DNA from: Azolla caroliniana
Lineage: Eukaryota > Polypodiophyta
Direction of reading: 5' to 3'
DNA length: 64,000 nt
Assembly (NCBI GenBank): GCA_043228905.1
Contig: JBHGNT010000010.1
Location: 19,344,001 to 19,408,000 of the forward strand
Under the pieces are notes generated by a model. It worked only from the letters and a program-made list of their open reading frames with translations, made no database searches and was not told the origin of the DNA. The position numbers and the translations under genes are program-made. Positions 1 to 10,949 of the stretch are shown here, one piece after another (position 1 is the stretch's first letter; each line of letters begins with the position of its first letter).

Positions 1-1475
1 TGTTCGTCAAGTACTATGTCGACTACAAGAATATGGTCTCTACGCAAATTTAGAAAAGACTTGTAGTTTCAGCTAGAATCAAATGGAATTTTTGGGGTAT
101 GTTGTATCATCAGATGGTATTTCTATGGACCCCATGAAGGTCCACACAATTTTAGATTGGTAGACGCCCCTTTCAGTGCGCGATGTGCAATGTTTTCTCG
201 GATTTGCAAATTTTTATCGGAAATTTATTAAAAATTACTCGAAGGTCGTGCTTCCACTCACTCAACTCACACACAAAAATCAACCATTCATATGGAGTTC
301 AGATGCAGCCAAGGCATTTGAAAGTTTAAAACGGGCGTTCACAACAACACCTATTTTAGCACATTTTGACCCAACAAAATGCTTCATCCTTGAAGCTGAT
401 GCATCCGACTTTGCACTAGGGAGTGTCCTATCATAGACTGAAGATGACAAACAGCTACATCCCATCGCCTTTCATTCCCAAAATTTTGAAGTTGTAGAGA
501 TCAACTACAAGATACACGACAAAGAACTTCTTGCAATTTTGGATTCTTTGCAACAATGGCGACATTTTTTAGAAGGTTCTTCTCAACAGATCATTTTCTA
601 TAACGATCATAAGAACTTGACCTATTTCCTAAATGCTCTAGTCTTGAGTCAGCAACAAGCCCGGTGGGCACAATTGTTTACTCGCTTCGACTTTGTAATC
701 ATATATCGCCCTGGGATGGAACAAGGCAAAGCAGATGCTCTTTCAAGACGCTCTTATATGGAAATTCGTCCAGGGGAACCTACATTTGAGCATAAAAAAC
801 AAATTCTTTTGGGTCCTAATCGCCTACGATTAATGACAGCTAATGCCATAACAACACTTGAAGATTCCACTCTTCTTGATTCCATTCGAGATCATATCAC
901 CACTAATGAATTCACCCGATTGTGCTTCTTACTCGCAGTCGAAAAACCCTCATCATGACTATTGTCAGTTCTATTGGCATGGTGGGTTTCTGTTTCGACA
1001 AAACCTATTGTATGTTCCTGATGGTCCCCCACGACTATAAGTTTTACAACATTGCCATGACACACCGATGGCTGGACATTTTGGAGTTCGCAAAACTCTA
1101 GAATTAGTTTCTCTACAATATTGGTGGCCCCGCCTTCATCATTTTGTTGAGGAGTATGTTCACAGTTGTGATACATGTTGTCGATCAAAGAGTCATCGAC
1201 ACCGATCCTATGGCTTACTACAACCACTTCCCATTCCTAAATATCCTTGGATTTCATTACCGATCTCCCAATTTTTAAAGGTTTTGATGAAATTGTCACG
1301 GTGGTCGATCGACTTACCAAAATGGCGCATTTCTTGCCATGTACGGTCTATTACTAGTCAAGAGGCGGACGATCTAGTTATGTAGGAGGTATTCAAGTAT
1401 CATGGTCTTCCGAATGATAATATTAGTGATCGTGGTCCATAATTCATCTCAAAGTTTTGGAAGCACATGTTCGAC
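1..1475 (+). pseudogene. Ty3/gypsy retrotransposon pol remnant (RT end, RNase H, integrase N-terminus)
   Basis: Conceptual translation over several frames gives, in order, the end of a Ty3/gypsy reverse transcriptase (FLGYVVSSDGI near 100-125 and [13 protein letters not shown] near 190-230), the RNase H region ([16 protein letters not shown], then HDKELLAI and DHKNLTYF, 385-640), the tether (ADALSRR, about 730) and the integrase HHCC zinc finger (MAGHFGVRKTLELV to CDTCCRSK, 1068-1190). The start of the integrase core follows (1250-1465). In-frame stops at about 162 and 434 and frame changes near 950 and 1040 show it is dead. The 5' part lies outside the window, and the 3' part is replaced by LINE sequence at about 1475. 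No LTR is visible. Confidence 0.93.
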
Positions 1476-3290
1476 AAGAGTTATGTCAAGAATTGGATGT
1501 TGATTTTGAAGAAGCTGAGGTGGAAAAGGTATTGTTACACCTTCCAAATAGTAAAAGCCTTGGTTGGGATGGTGTTACAAATAAAGTTTTTAAGACGTAT
1601 GCTAGTATGGTTAAGAGTTCATTCACACAAATGTTTCAACAATGTTGGGATTTTGGTTTCATGCCTAAGAGCTGGAAGGTGGGCTTAATCAAATTGATAC
1701 CAAAGGTACCATCTCCGGAGTCATTTCATCAATGGAGGTCTATTTTATTGATGGGAGGGTTATACAAAGTGTTTGCAAAGATATTATCCAAATGTTCAAT
1801 TGATTGATTGGATTGGTAGTAAATTGAAGGACAAATTTATGTATTGGAAGTCTCAAATATGGCCCTTACATGTACTACTCAAAGTGGTGTAATGTATCTT
1901 GATACCGATGTTATTATATTTTTTGCCTTTACTACCTTGGACTAAGAAGGCATTACAAAACATGTTACAACCTATTCGGTTCATGTTGTGGCAGAAGGGA
2001 GAAATGATGGGAGTTACATGGATTTCATGGGACCATTTGGCTACTCCTAAAAGGTTAGGTGGTGCAGCAATATTGGATTTGGAAAGGCATTTCATGGCTC
2101 ATAGATTTGCATTATTAGGAGATATATGTCAACAAGATCAACCATGGATATCTATGATGCAATATTATATTGGGCATGATGGATTGGTGCACGGGAAAAC
2201 AAAGATTCAAGTATCCTGGTGGTCATTACTCAATGGAAATATTCCTCTAAATGTTCGACATTATGTATGTGGACAGGATTTGGTAAGATCGTGGCAAGAT
2301 GCATTATCTCTTTTTGAATGGGGACCATCAAGTGATCGAGAATATTGTAATTCATTACAAGATGAATTGCTTGTTTCTTCTCGAGTGTTGTTTTGGCATG
2401 GGAAAGAGAAGTTGAGATCTCAATTCAATCGTTTATTTCGATTGGGGATTGTGCATTTGGAAGATGTTGTTGATAATGAATCTCAAAGGTTGTTGGATTT
2501 TGAAGATGCCAAGCGATGGATATGTATTCCCCCAAATTATGGATTTATTTGGGAGAAATTACAAGATATACCATTGTTGCAAGGACCTTTGCCATTGAAA
2601 ACAAATTTTGCACCTTAGGTGGATTGGCTATTACAAGATGGTACACACTTGTTACAGGTCACTACAAATATATTGTATCATCATGCGATGGCATCATTAT
2701 CTTGGCTATCTCCTAAAGCAGCGAAGTGGTGGAATGTATGTAAGTCAGATGCAAGGTGGTGGAAAATATTACAACATGGTTAGCATTCACATCTACCATT
2801 TCGTGCAAAGGTATTCATATGAAGAGTCATGATTAGTGGGCTCCCATTATGTTCGGCCTTAAAGAGATGAGGACTAGGGTCTGACACTTCTTTCTTTTGC
2901 AACGTTCCATTGGAGGATAGTACACATATGTTCACTAAATGTCCTATAGCGTGTACCATTTGGAAGACCTTATTGGACATTTGGCAAGTTTTAACCTGTT
3001 TTTGTTTGAGACCTCAACAATGGGTTTGTTTATGTTCAAAATGGTTCAAATGATGAGATGGAGATATTGTTCCAATTTTTACGTTATTGGGGTCTACAAC
3101 ACAATTGGAATATGTGTAATGCTTTCATGTTTGATAATAGACATGGGGTGAAAGCCTATATAAAGAAGCTGAAAGGTATTCTCATGTGGAATTTTTGGAT
3201 GTTAGAGCACGTGGGGATCATTTCCTCAAATGCATATTCAGGTTTTTTAATTGCATTACAAAACGTCCCTCTCCCTACATAGGCATATGA
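1475..3290 (+). pseudogene. LINE (non-LTR) ORF2 remnant, internally deleted
   Basis: The reading frame starting at 1457 enters the N-terminal part of a non-LTR reverse transcriptase: LPNSKSLGWDGVTNKVFK, MPKSWKVGLIKLIPKV and HQWRSILLMGGLYKVFAKIL match the family motifs 'P..KAPG.DG' and 'W....I.LIPK....P....WRPISL'. From about 1800 it jumps to the region behind the RT domain (YWKSQIWPLHVLLKVV, then an open frame 1899-2618 with WDHLATPKRLGGAAILDL). It ends in a broken zf-RVT zinc-binding region (FCNVPLEDSTHMFTKCPIACTIW, 2890-2970) and a C-terminal tail to about 3280. The catalytic YADD palm is missing, so the copy lost the core of the enzyme. Confidence 0.88.
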
Positions 3291-3367
3291 TAGGTAGAGG
3301 CAACTAAGAAGTGTTGTAGCTAAATGGATTTTATATACAATTGTGTATTTTTACCAAAGAGAGAGAA

Positions 3368-3384
3368 GGGGGGGGGGGGGGGGG
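3368..3384. repeat. poly-G tract (17 G)
   Basis: An uninterrupted run of G directly precedes the SINE-like head at about 3387. Long G/C homopolymers recur in this window (47247-47262 and 58858-58880). Confidence 0.95.
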
Positions 3385-3565
3385 AGGTAAGATTGCCCAA
3401 TGGAGACAAGAAGATCATGGGTTCAACCCCTACATTCCACATTAGCATCTAGTAAATTAAGAGATATGTATGGAGTAATAGAGAGTTGAGAAAATTCGAT
3501 TTCGAACTCAAGGCGAGTGCTAGGAATCTAACAACTTGCCACTTGGGCAAGCTAATTGTGATAAT
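3385..3565. mobile_element. Two opposed tRNA-like (SINE head) sequences
   Basis: On the plus strand, TTGCCCAATGG (about 3391-3401) resembles a Pol III A box and GGGTTCAACCCC (about 3419-3430) fits the B-box consensus GGTTCRANNCC at SINE-like spacing. On the minus strand, reading down from about 3560, TTGCCCAAGTGG is followed by GAGTTCGAAATCG (near 3496-3508), again an A/B-box pair. The two heads share the TTGCCCAA(G)TGG core. Neither folds into an obvious intact tRNA, so a tRNA-derived SINE remnant, perhaps two copies facing each other, is the best reading. No poly-A tail was established. Confidence 0.42.
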
Positions 3566-5480
3566 AATAACAAAAGACACAATATATCTATGTGTCTTAT
3601 GTATGCATGCATGAGAGTGCCAATATTATACATTTCCAAGAGAGTAAAACTTCATTTAAGTAAAATATGACGTAAATATTATATTATAACGAAAGGTGAA
3701 CAAAAGTCTTAAAAGTTGTAAAGTCATACTCTTTGATGATTTTGTAATCTAGTGTAACGTTAAACGGAAGATGAAATTTAAACAAAGTTCACTTTTCAAT
3801 AATAAATTGTGTTAAAATAACAAAATAATATTTGAAAAGAAGGGAATTAAGCGTTTTCATGATTATTCCAAAGAATAACTTAGAGGGATTGATATTTCAA
3901 GTGTAATAAGAACTAGACTATGCATATTCCAAAAATTAGGTTTTGAAGGTTTAGATTCTCAAGAGTAGCCAAAACTTGATATCATTTTAAGCATATTCTG
4001 AAACTAAGGAAGGAGATTTCCAAGTTTAATCACAAGTTGGTATAGAATTTTAGCATATTCTAAAAGAATAACTGAGCAAGGTTGAGATTTTCGAGCTTAA
4101 TTGTATTTATCTATTTCTCAAAGAACAACGAAGAAAGGTTGAGATTTTTAATCTAATCTAACTTGGTTTTGGAATTACTTCCTAATTATTGACAATGGTA
4201 CTATTGAACTAGAAATTGTCTAATGGCACATGGTTTCGTGAGATTCCACAACATTTCTAAAACACACAAAAAAACCATGTGCCTTTGTAAAGAAAAAGAA
4301 TACGTAGTTATAAAGAAAAAGGGACAAGTTTTGTACAAGAATTCCCAAAAGAAATCAATACACCAATTAAAAGCTATATGCAATAAATTAGTCATTGATA
4401 ATGGGATGACGCATGTGAACATAAAGAAGGGGGGGTTAGAATCTCATGTGAATGAATATAGAACATTGTGAAAGTGGGTATAAATAAAGTTGCCATGCCA
4501 TAAGCCTAGCATTTATGTCAAACAACAAATTCTCTAGTTCCGAATTGAATAAAGGGCTTGTGTATTTGTGTGAATCCAAATGGGGGAAGTAGAAGGTGTG
4601 AAACCTAGGCTTGGGAGTGGAACAATCGATGTGCCCTTAACAATTCCACATAGAAGTAGTAATTGTTCAATTGCTTGGCCTTATCTATCTCGTAGCTAAG
4701 CCTTACCTGAATTGAATTATTATTTTTTTTTCCAAAAAAAAGATACTACATTAGTATTAGAAAACCGCCATAAGGCTAAACATACAAGCTATACCGATCC
4801 CCTATATTTTTCTAAAGTCTAACCATTGGCTTGAATAAACACTTTGGTGTTGAATTTGATTGTAGATAGCTATGATTAAGCTAGTTATGTCCAAGAAGAC
4901 TTAGGTTGTAAGTAGGTAAGTGTGAGTTAACTTAAGCTAGTTATGTCCAATAAGACTTTGGTTGTAAGTAGTGATGTATGATCACACCCGACTGCGTTGG
5001 AGTAGGCTCCCAATTTGACCAAAAGCATTTGCATATCGTACATTTGCCCTTAAACGTATTTAGCATGTACCAAATCCTTGACCCTTTTGGTATCAATGGT
5101 TGACAAGACTCTTGTCATTTAACTTACCATCATTTTAGTTTTCAACTTTGCTTTTTCATCTAATGTGCATGTTATTTTGATTCCCATGTGATAAACCTAA
5201 ATTTACTATGGTTTCCTCCCTTTGCACATGCAACACCACAACACCATGACCCAACCACATCATGACATTAGTTGATGCATGATCCACCCATGAAGAATGG
5301 CAAATTGTTTGAGATTGGAAAGTCTATAAAGTCATATGAAGCTGGGAGATTAGAAACTTCTTAAAGTTTCTAGAAAATCATCATGAAAAAAGAGTAGTAA
5401 TTATCCCTCATTTATATTTAGATATTCAAGCTTTACCAATAAGGTAACTTCAAAATCATTGTTATAAAGTACTTGTAGGG
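3566..5480. other. Gene-free AT-rich stretch
   Basis: No convincing coding region is visible. The stretch contains a short imperfect direct repeat at 4876-4975: two copies of a roughly 45-bp segment that begins AAGCTAGTTATGTCCAA, offset by about 57 bp. An 82-codon frame at 4223-4471 has no recognisable motif. Confidence 0.6.
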
Positions 5481-5486
5481 GATTGG

Positions 5487-5700
5487 ATGAGGTCCCATGG
5501 TGGGGAGGCTAGTTGCAACTTATGTGGCCACGCTTTGGAATCAGTCCCTCACTGTTTCTGGAACTGTGCAGAGGCGATTAACATTTGGGGTAGAAGTCTC
5601 AAGAACGTGGTAGCTTGCAATGTGAATGGGAAAGTTGTGTGGGGGTTTTTTCAGGGTCTGAAGTTAACAAGGAAAGGCTGGGCGGAATAGTTAAATCCAC
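5487..5700 (+). pseudogene. LINE ORF2 zf-RVT fragment
   Basis: The translation contains CNLCGHALESVPHCFWNC followed by A..IW, the Cys-x2-Cys...His-x4-Cys pattern of the zf-RVT zinc-binding domain at the C-terminus of plant LINE ORF2. The frame stops at about 5690 and no other LINE part is clear on either side. It is an isolated relic, not an active element. It differs in sequence from the LINE fragments at 2.9 kb and 50.7 kb, so several LINE families are represented. Confidence 0.75.
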
Positions 5701-6069
5701 GAGGTCATGGATTTATAGTGCAAGGTAGCAACGTATTCCAATGTGTTGGGGTGAGACCTAGCACAAACTCTGCATTTTTTTAGGAGATATGGATGATGGT
5801 GGTGTGCTTATCAGTCTAACACATTTGGACCACGCGTTGCAAGTTTGTTTTTTAGTAGCAAAAGCTCCCAAGTGGTGAAGTGTTGCTAAATATCTAGTTT
5901 GAGCTGGTATCCTAGCTACGCGGACGATATGACTCAATTCAAGGGGAATCAGACGATGTAGTAATGGCAAGGTCAAAGTTTCTACTGAAATGGGATGGCT
6001 CTCCTATGATGGTCAATTCTTCGACAACACCTAAATGGAATTACCAAGCACCCAGATAGATGTTTCTGC

Positions 6070-6145
6070 CAATAGTTATATAGAATGAGCGGGAATCGAT
6101 ATGTTTTAGCTCTATGTATAAATTTCTTGAAATCACATGGTCTTC

Positions 6146-6185
<40 letters not shown>

Positions 6186-6397
6186 CGGCACACGCGTGAG
6201 TGTGTGCATGCATGCATGTCAAGGAACCTAAATATACTAGGGTGGTCAGCACTATGCGCATCATCCACCTCTTTGACCTTCAGTCATGACATCATTGATT
6301 GTGTATAGTGGAGTTTAAATCTATACAATGAGCCCGAATGATCTATTTTAGCTCTATGTATAAATGTCTTCCCATTTACAATCACACGGTCTTCTTC

Positions 6398-6430
<33 letters not shown>

Positions 6431-6525
6431 ACATGCATGCATGCATTCATGTCAAGGAACCCTTCGTTCTATACAAACATGTAACCTAAATATACTAGGG
6501 CGGTCAGCACTAGGTACATCATATC
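6070..6525. repeat. Diverged tandem duplication carrying (TG)n microsatellites
   Basis: Two copies of a segment of about 220-250 bp lie side by side. Each has TTTTAGCTCTATGTATAAAT, a TCTTCTT(T)GTG...(TG)n run (about 6147-6184 and 6401-6430), a GCATGCATGCAT block, then ATGTCAAGGAAC and AACCTAAATATACTAGGG(T/C)GGTCAGCAC. The second copy has an extra insertion of about 20 bp before the last block. Reading frames over the TG runs are artefacts. Confidence 0.85.
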
Positions 6526-7606
6526 ACACTCGTAGTCAATAATATGATAGAACCATGTAAACAAAGGAATACATATATACTTAAACTAGACAATGATCAT
6601 TATTCTATGAGTCGACTTAGGATATTGTGATCCAATTGTGCAGTCTATGTGGAAAGCGTGATGATGTCTTCAAATTAGCATGTGAACAATTAGCAAATCT
6701 TATATAGTTTTACCAATATAAGGACACTTCCTATTGTAATCTAGGTTTTTTGTGAGAAATTTGAAGTGAGCATATAGCCAAGAAGAGCAAAATATGTTCT
6801 AAAAGGCATTTGTGAAGCGCATCACTCTAGTGAGAGAAACTGGCAAAGGAAATTCGAACATAATGGATGATGCAATGGAGAACAACTTGATGTTATTATT
6901 TTGTAAGTGACTATAGTTTTGACACCTTTTAGTGGAAGCAAGCATAAATCATTTACTAAGATGTTGGCGTGGTCCAAAACCAAGTTGTTTTACCCTACCT
7001 GCAAAATGCACGGATGACTTGGGATAGCTTAATTATCAATAACTACATTGTACATACCTTGCTGTAAATGTAGCAAATTCTTGTTGCTACTCAACCCAAG
7101 GAAATTTTCCATATTTCCAATCTCCATGAATTACATTGTAAAGTTATATTAATCCCCTCCTAAATAGTAAATACCAAGTTCAACGGATGATTGCACTTCC
7201 AACTTCCAAGTAGTGGGTGGTCCTAAAAAGGCATATGTATATTAAGTTGTGTTGTGCCTTTTCAACCCATTGGCATTTTTTCCTAATTCTCTTACAAAAC
7301 AAAAAATACTAGTATAATTGCTGAAAACAACATGTTATGTACTTTATTTTATTTCAAATTAATATGCCACCATAAACATTGTGGCACCAAGCTTTAGTCA
7401 TCGTGATACTTCTCAAACTATAAGGTGTAAGGATATGTTAAAAAAATATGTAGCACATAACTCCATATTCCTCGTTTTCTATTTGTGCATTGTATCTCAT
7501 ATGTGGCAAATTGCAATATGAGGGCTTTATGTTTAGATGTCTTCCTTCAGAATAATATTCAATACAAGGGAGAATTTCTCTATTGATTCCCAACCCCCTA
7601 AGGAGC

Positions 7607-7773
7607 CATAAAAAAAAGTTGACATGTATTAGTGGCAAAAGAACATTGTTGATCAATCTATAAAGCACAATCAATCCAAAATATTGAGGTCATAAAAAAT
7701 GTTGACGTGTATTAGTGGCAAAAGAACATTGCTGATCAATCTATAAAGCACAATCAATCCAAAATATTGAGGT
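7607..7773. repeat. 84-bp tandem duplication
   Basis: Positions 7607-7690 and 7691-7773 are nearly identical. They begin CATAAAAAA(A/T)GTTGAC and end AATCCAAAATATTGAGGT, with only a few substitutions and one indel. This points to a fairly recent local duplication. Confidence 0.92.
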
Positions 7774-8618
7774 TGGTTGACCTCTCAATCTCAAATTATG
7801 ACTATCAAACACAAACTATTTGCAAATGTATAACTTTCTCATAATATGTGTAATGCAAAGGTATACATTTCATATCTAGTTGTGACCATATCATTCGTTT
7901 GGTTCTAAATCAAAGGTATAATAATTATGTTGGCATTGTATGGTTATATGGCAGGCCATGATCAACACCACAGAATTAAGTTAGTCTGCATTGAAAGAGG
8001 TTGAGTCCTATATTGTCCTTGTTACTAAATTGATGTTATCATCAACCAAAATGATGAAGAAGTGGACACAAAACCATTAAATGAATTGGATTTGGTAACC
8101 TTAAATGAAGCTCATATCTTGGTTGTTATATATAAAAATGTCGATTGACTTTTCAAAATCCAAGCCAACCTCTACCCTTGTCTTTTTCAAGAATGCGAGG
8201 AAAAAAGTTGGCATGAATTTTTAATTTGATGGTTATGTATTAAAGAAGCCCAAGTATTATAGGGTATAACCTAATGAGTAAGTGAGATAGAGACTAGGGT
8301 ATAGCCTTACGAGTCTAAAACACAATTATAAAAATACTATTGACGGCGAAAGCTGAAAGTTTAAAAACCTTACCTTGTAGGCTTAAATTTCTCAATCTGC
8401 CTTCATGTTTGGATCAGATTGATTTCAATCATTTTGGCTTGTTTATCATTATTGCCTTACTTTTCTAGGCGTAGAGAAATACTATGATTCACAACTGAAA
8501 TGCCTTAGTCATGACTCACATTGAATACTTGTCAATATTTTTAATTATTAAGACCTAATCACACAAGCAATGTATGTCAAATGTCACATATTGCATATTT
8601 ACGTAAATTTCCTTAATA

Positions 8619-8678
8619 AGAAAACTAGAGAATATTTAAGGCTTTGAAAAGGTTCATAATCTTATTCTCTAGTTTTCT
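8619..8678. repeat. 16-bp perfect inverted repeat (hairpin)
   Basis: AGAAAACTAGAGAATA at 8619-8634 is the exact reverse complement of 8663-8678, with a 28-nt spacer. Further out, ATGTCAAATGTCAC (about 8575) and TTTGACATTTAAGGTGTCAC (about 8690) are also partly complementary, so the whole 8570-8712 stretch is palindrome-like, as in a decayed foldback element or MITE. Confidence 0.75.
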
Positions 8679-10872
8679 CATATATGTACCTATTTGACAT
8701 TTAAGGTGTCACAATAACATGTGAATTTCTTAAAGTGTTAGTATCTTATTTGGGGAAGTTTGGTTATGGTGTAATGGTGTGACCCATGAGTATTGAATCT
8801 AGTGAGTGTGCAATAAGTGTTTAATATTAATGATGAATCTCTACTTGATCTCAAAACAATTTCCCTTCTTTCACGATTCTTCGAATTTTGTTTGTGACAA
8901 TTGTAGCAAATCCCCTTTATTCCCGCCTAAAAACAATGATGCAATTTTGTCAATTAGTTAATTGTTGCAAATGGTCCATAGCCCTTGAATAGGTTTCCAT
9001 CTATAATAGTCATTGATTGAGACATTAAGTTTATCGGATAATTTTAGTTGCAAGTTGTTCTTTATAAAGTAGAGATTAATTCGAATTTTATGAATTGACT
9101 AATTGGAAAGAGTAAGTTCACTAATTGGAGAGAGTACTCTGCTTACATTAAAGTTATCACACAATAGTGCAAAACAACAAATGAACAAATGTTTAAATTT
9201 GATATTTAACCACGACAACCCATCACCACGGCAAGGTTACATTAAGGAAAATTTGCAAACATTCAAATATATCACAAGTTCCAACCCCCCAAAAAAACTA
9301 CTTCCATTAGTTAAGTCAATGTACATAGGATAATATACAACTCATATCTTACAGGCCAACGGTGCTTTTGACTTTTGGAAGCTTCCTAAACATGGTGAAT
9401 TGTTTTCTTTCTATGGAAAGACAAACCAAAAATTAAATTTCCCAAGTTTGTGGTTCCTTTACAGTTCATACAAAAAATGGGCAGAGTTGCTTTTCGAGAG
9501 CTAAAGCTATCAAGACAATATTTCACAAACTCAACTTTTGCTTCATTGTGTAACCAAGCTTTAGAATGCAATAGAGGATGATATTACATGAACGGAAATG
9601 TCTACACAAATATCTTATAGTCTATAGACACCCTCATGGTACCTCAGAAACCAAAATTGAATTCACTACGTAAGCAAGCTTTTGATGTTGTGGGACAAAT
9701 GACTTCCTAAATTCATCAACCTATTATTATCCAAACTTTATTGCCATTGTATCTAAAGGAAAGAAATACATCCAAAAGTTTATTATCATGTTGTATAAAA
9801 TGTTAAATTGTTTATTAGGACAAACTTTTCCCAAAGGGGATAGTTACTACATCGTTAACTCTAATGAACATACTGCTAGGATGAGATATGGTCTAGCCTA
9901 GTGTTGATGGAAGATCCACTTCTACAATTTGTCACCAGAATTGTAATTCTATGACCAAAAAACAAGAAAAATCATCGGTCGTCGAAAAACAAGCTAGAAA
10001 CAAAATGTTAGAAGAATTTGGCCATTTCCAATGTATTTAGTTCCTTCATCCTTACAAGTTACATTTGCATACTTTTAAGACGTACTTTAGCATGTCTTTA
10101 TATTTGTAAGCCAAAGAAAGCAAATCCTTGGAATAAGTTTTATAACTAGTTTGGTGGGGTTTTGCCATAAGTTTTATTGTAAGTTTGAACCTCCACATAG
10201 TCTACACAAGTCCCTATCAAGAGTTTCAGACACATACAAGATTATAAGTTGAACATTCAAAAGCTCAAGGAACTAATATCTAGATCTAGATTGTAATTCA
10301 TGTATTAGGATGGAACAATATTTTGATATCCTCAATTAGATCATGCAAGGTTGGATATGGTTCACTTTTTTGAACTCTTTATACCATTGTTCTCACTTCT
10401 TCACAAAGATTGAGATATTATATTTGAGGATTGTTAGATTGTCTAGACTTTGGTCATGGAAATTCATACACGTGTATGAAGGAGTTAAGGGGTCAAGGTA
10501 TGTCTAGGATACCATAGAGATGTGTTGGGTATCCCTATGCATGTAGCCATGTGTGGGGCATGAGAATGAGGCTCAAATTTTATTGGATGGAGATTAAGTG
10601 TCATTGTTGTTAGTAAAGTAACATGTGACTCTAGTAGTCTTGTATTGATACTAGGGTTACATATGTTCTCCTTTTAAATGGTTGTGGCATCTCATAGAGT
10701 GGTTGTCTATTTTCTCGTTTTGCAAGGTTGTGGGTCGTGGCATCTCATTCTTCCCATGTCTTCAAATATTCTAATTCATGAGGATGCCTCCTCATTTTTT
10801 AAATCACTATTATACAATTCAGTAAAAATCCCATGTAATTGATTGTGCTTGTCTTCTTAAATGCAACCATTC

Positions 10873-10949
10873 TTGTTACGAGCATGACCATATAATATCC
10901 TGTGGTGAGAATGTACCGTGGATAAAGTATATGGTCATGCTCGTAACAA
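10873..10949. repeat. 22-bp perfect inverted repeat, possible hairpin RNA or MITE core
   Basis: 10873-10894 (TTGTTACGAGCATGACCATA plus TA) is the exact reverse complement of 10928-10949. The stem can continue with ATCC/GGAT (10897-10900 with 10920-10923) across a small internal loop, leaving a loop of about 19 nt. A stem-loop of about 77 nt with 22-nt arms is precursor-sized for a small RNA. Perfect pairing also fits a MITE or foldback element. No promoter or expression evidence can be read here. Confidence 0.8.

Noticed and set aside
6041-6308. Frames with runs of His/Thr or Cys/Val on both strands
   Set aside because: They are translations of the (TG)n microsatellite.
10873-10949. Calling the hairpin a known microRNA gene
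   Set aside because: The arm does not match any microRNA family I recognise, and perfect pairing is unusual for conserved plant microRNAs.
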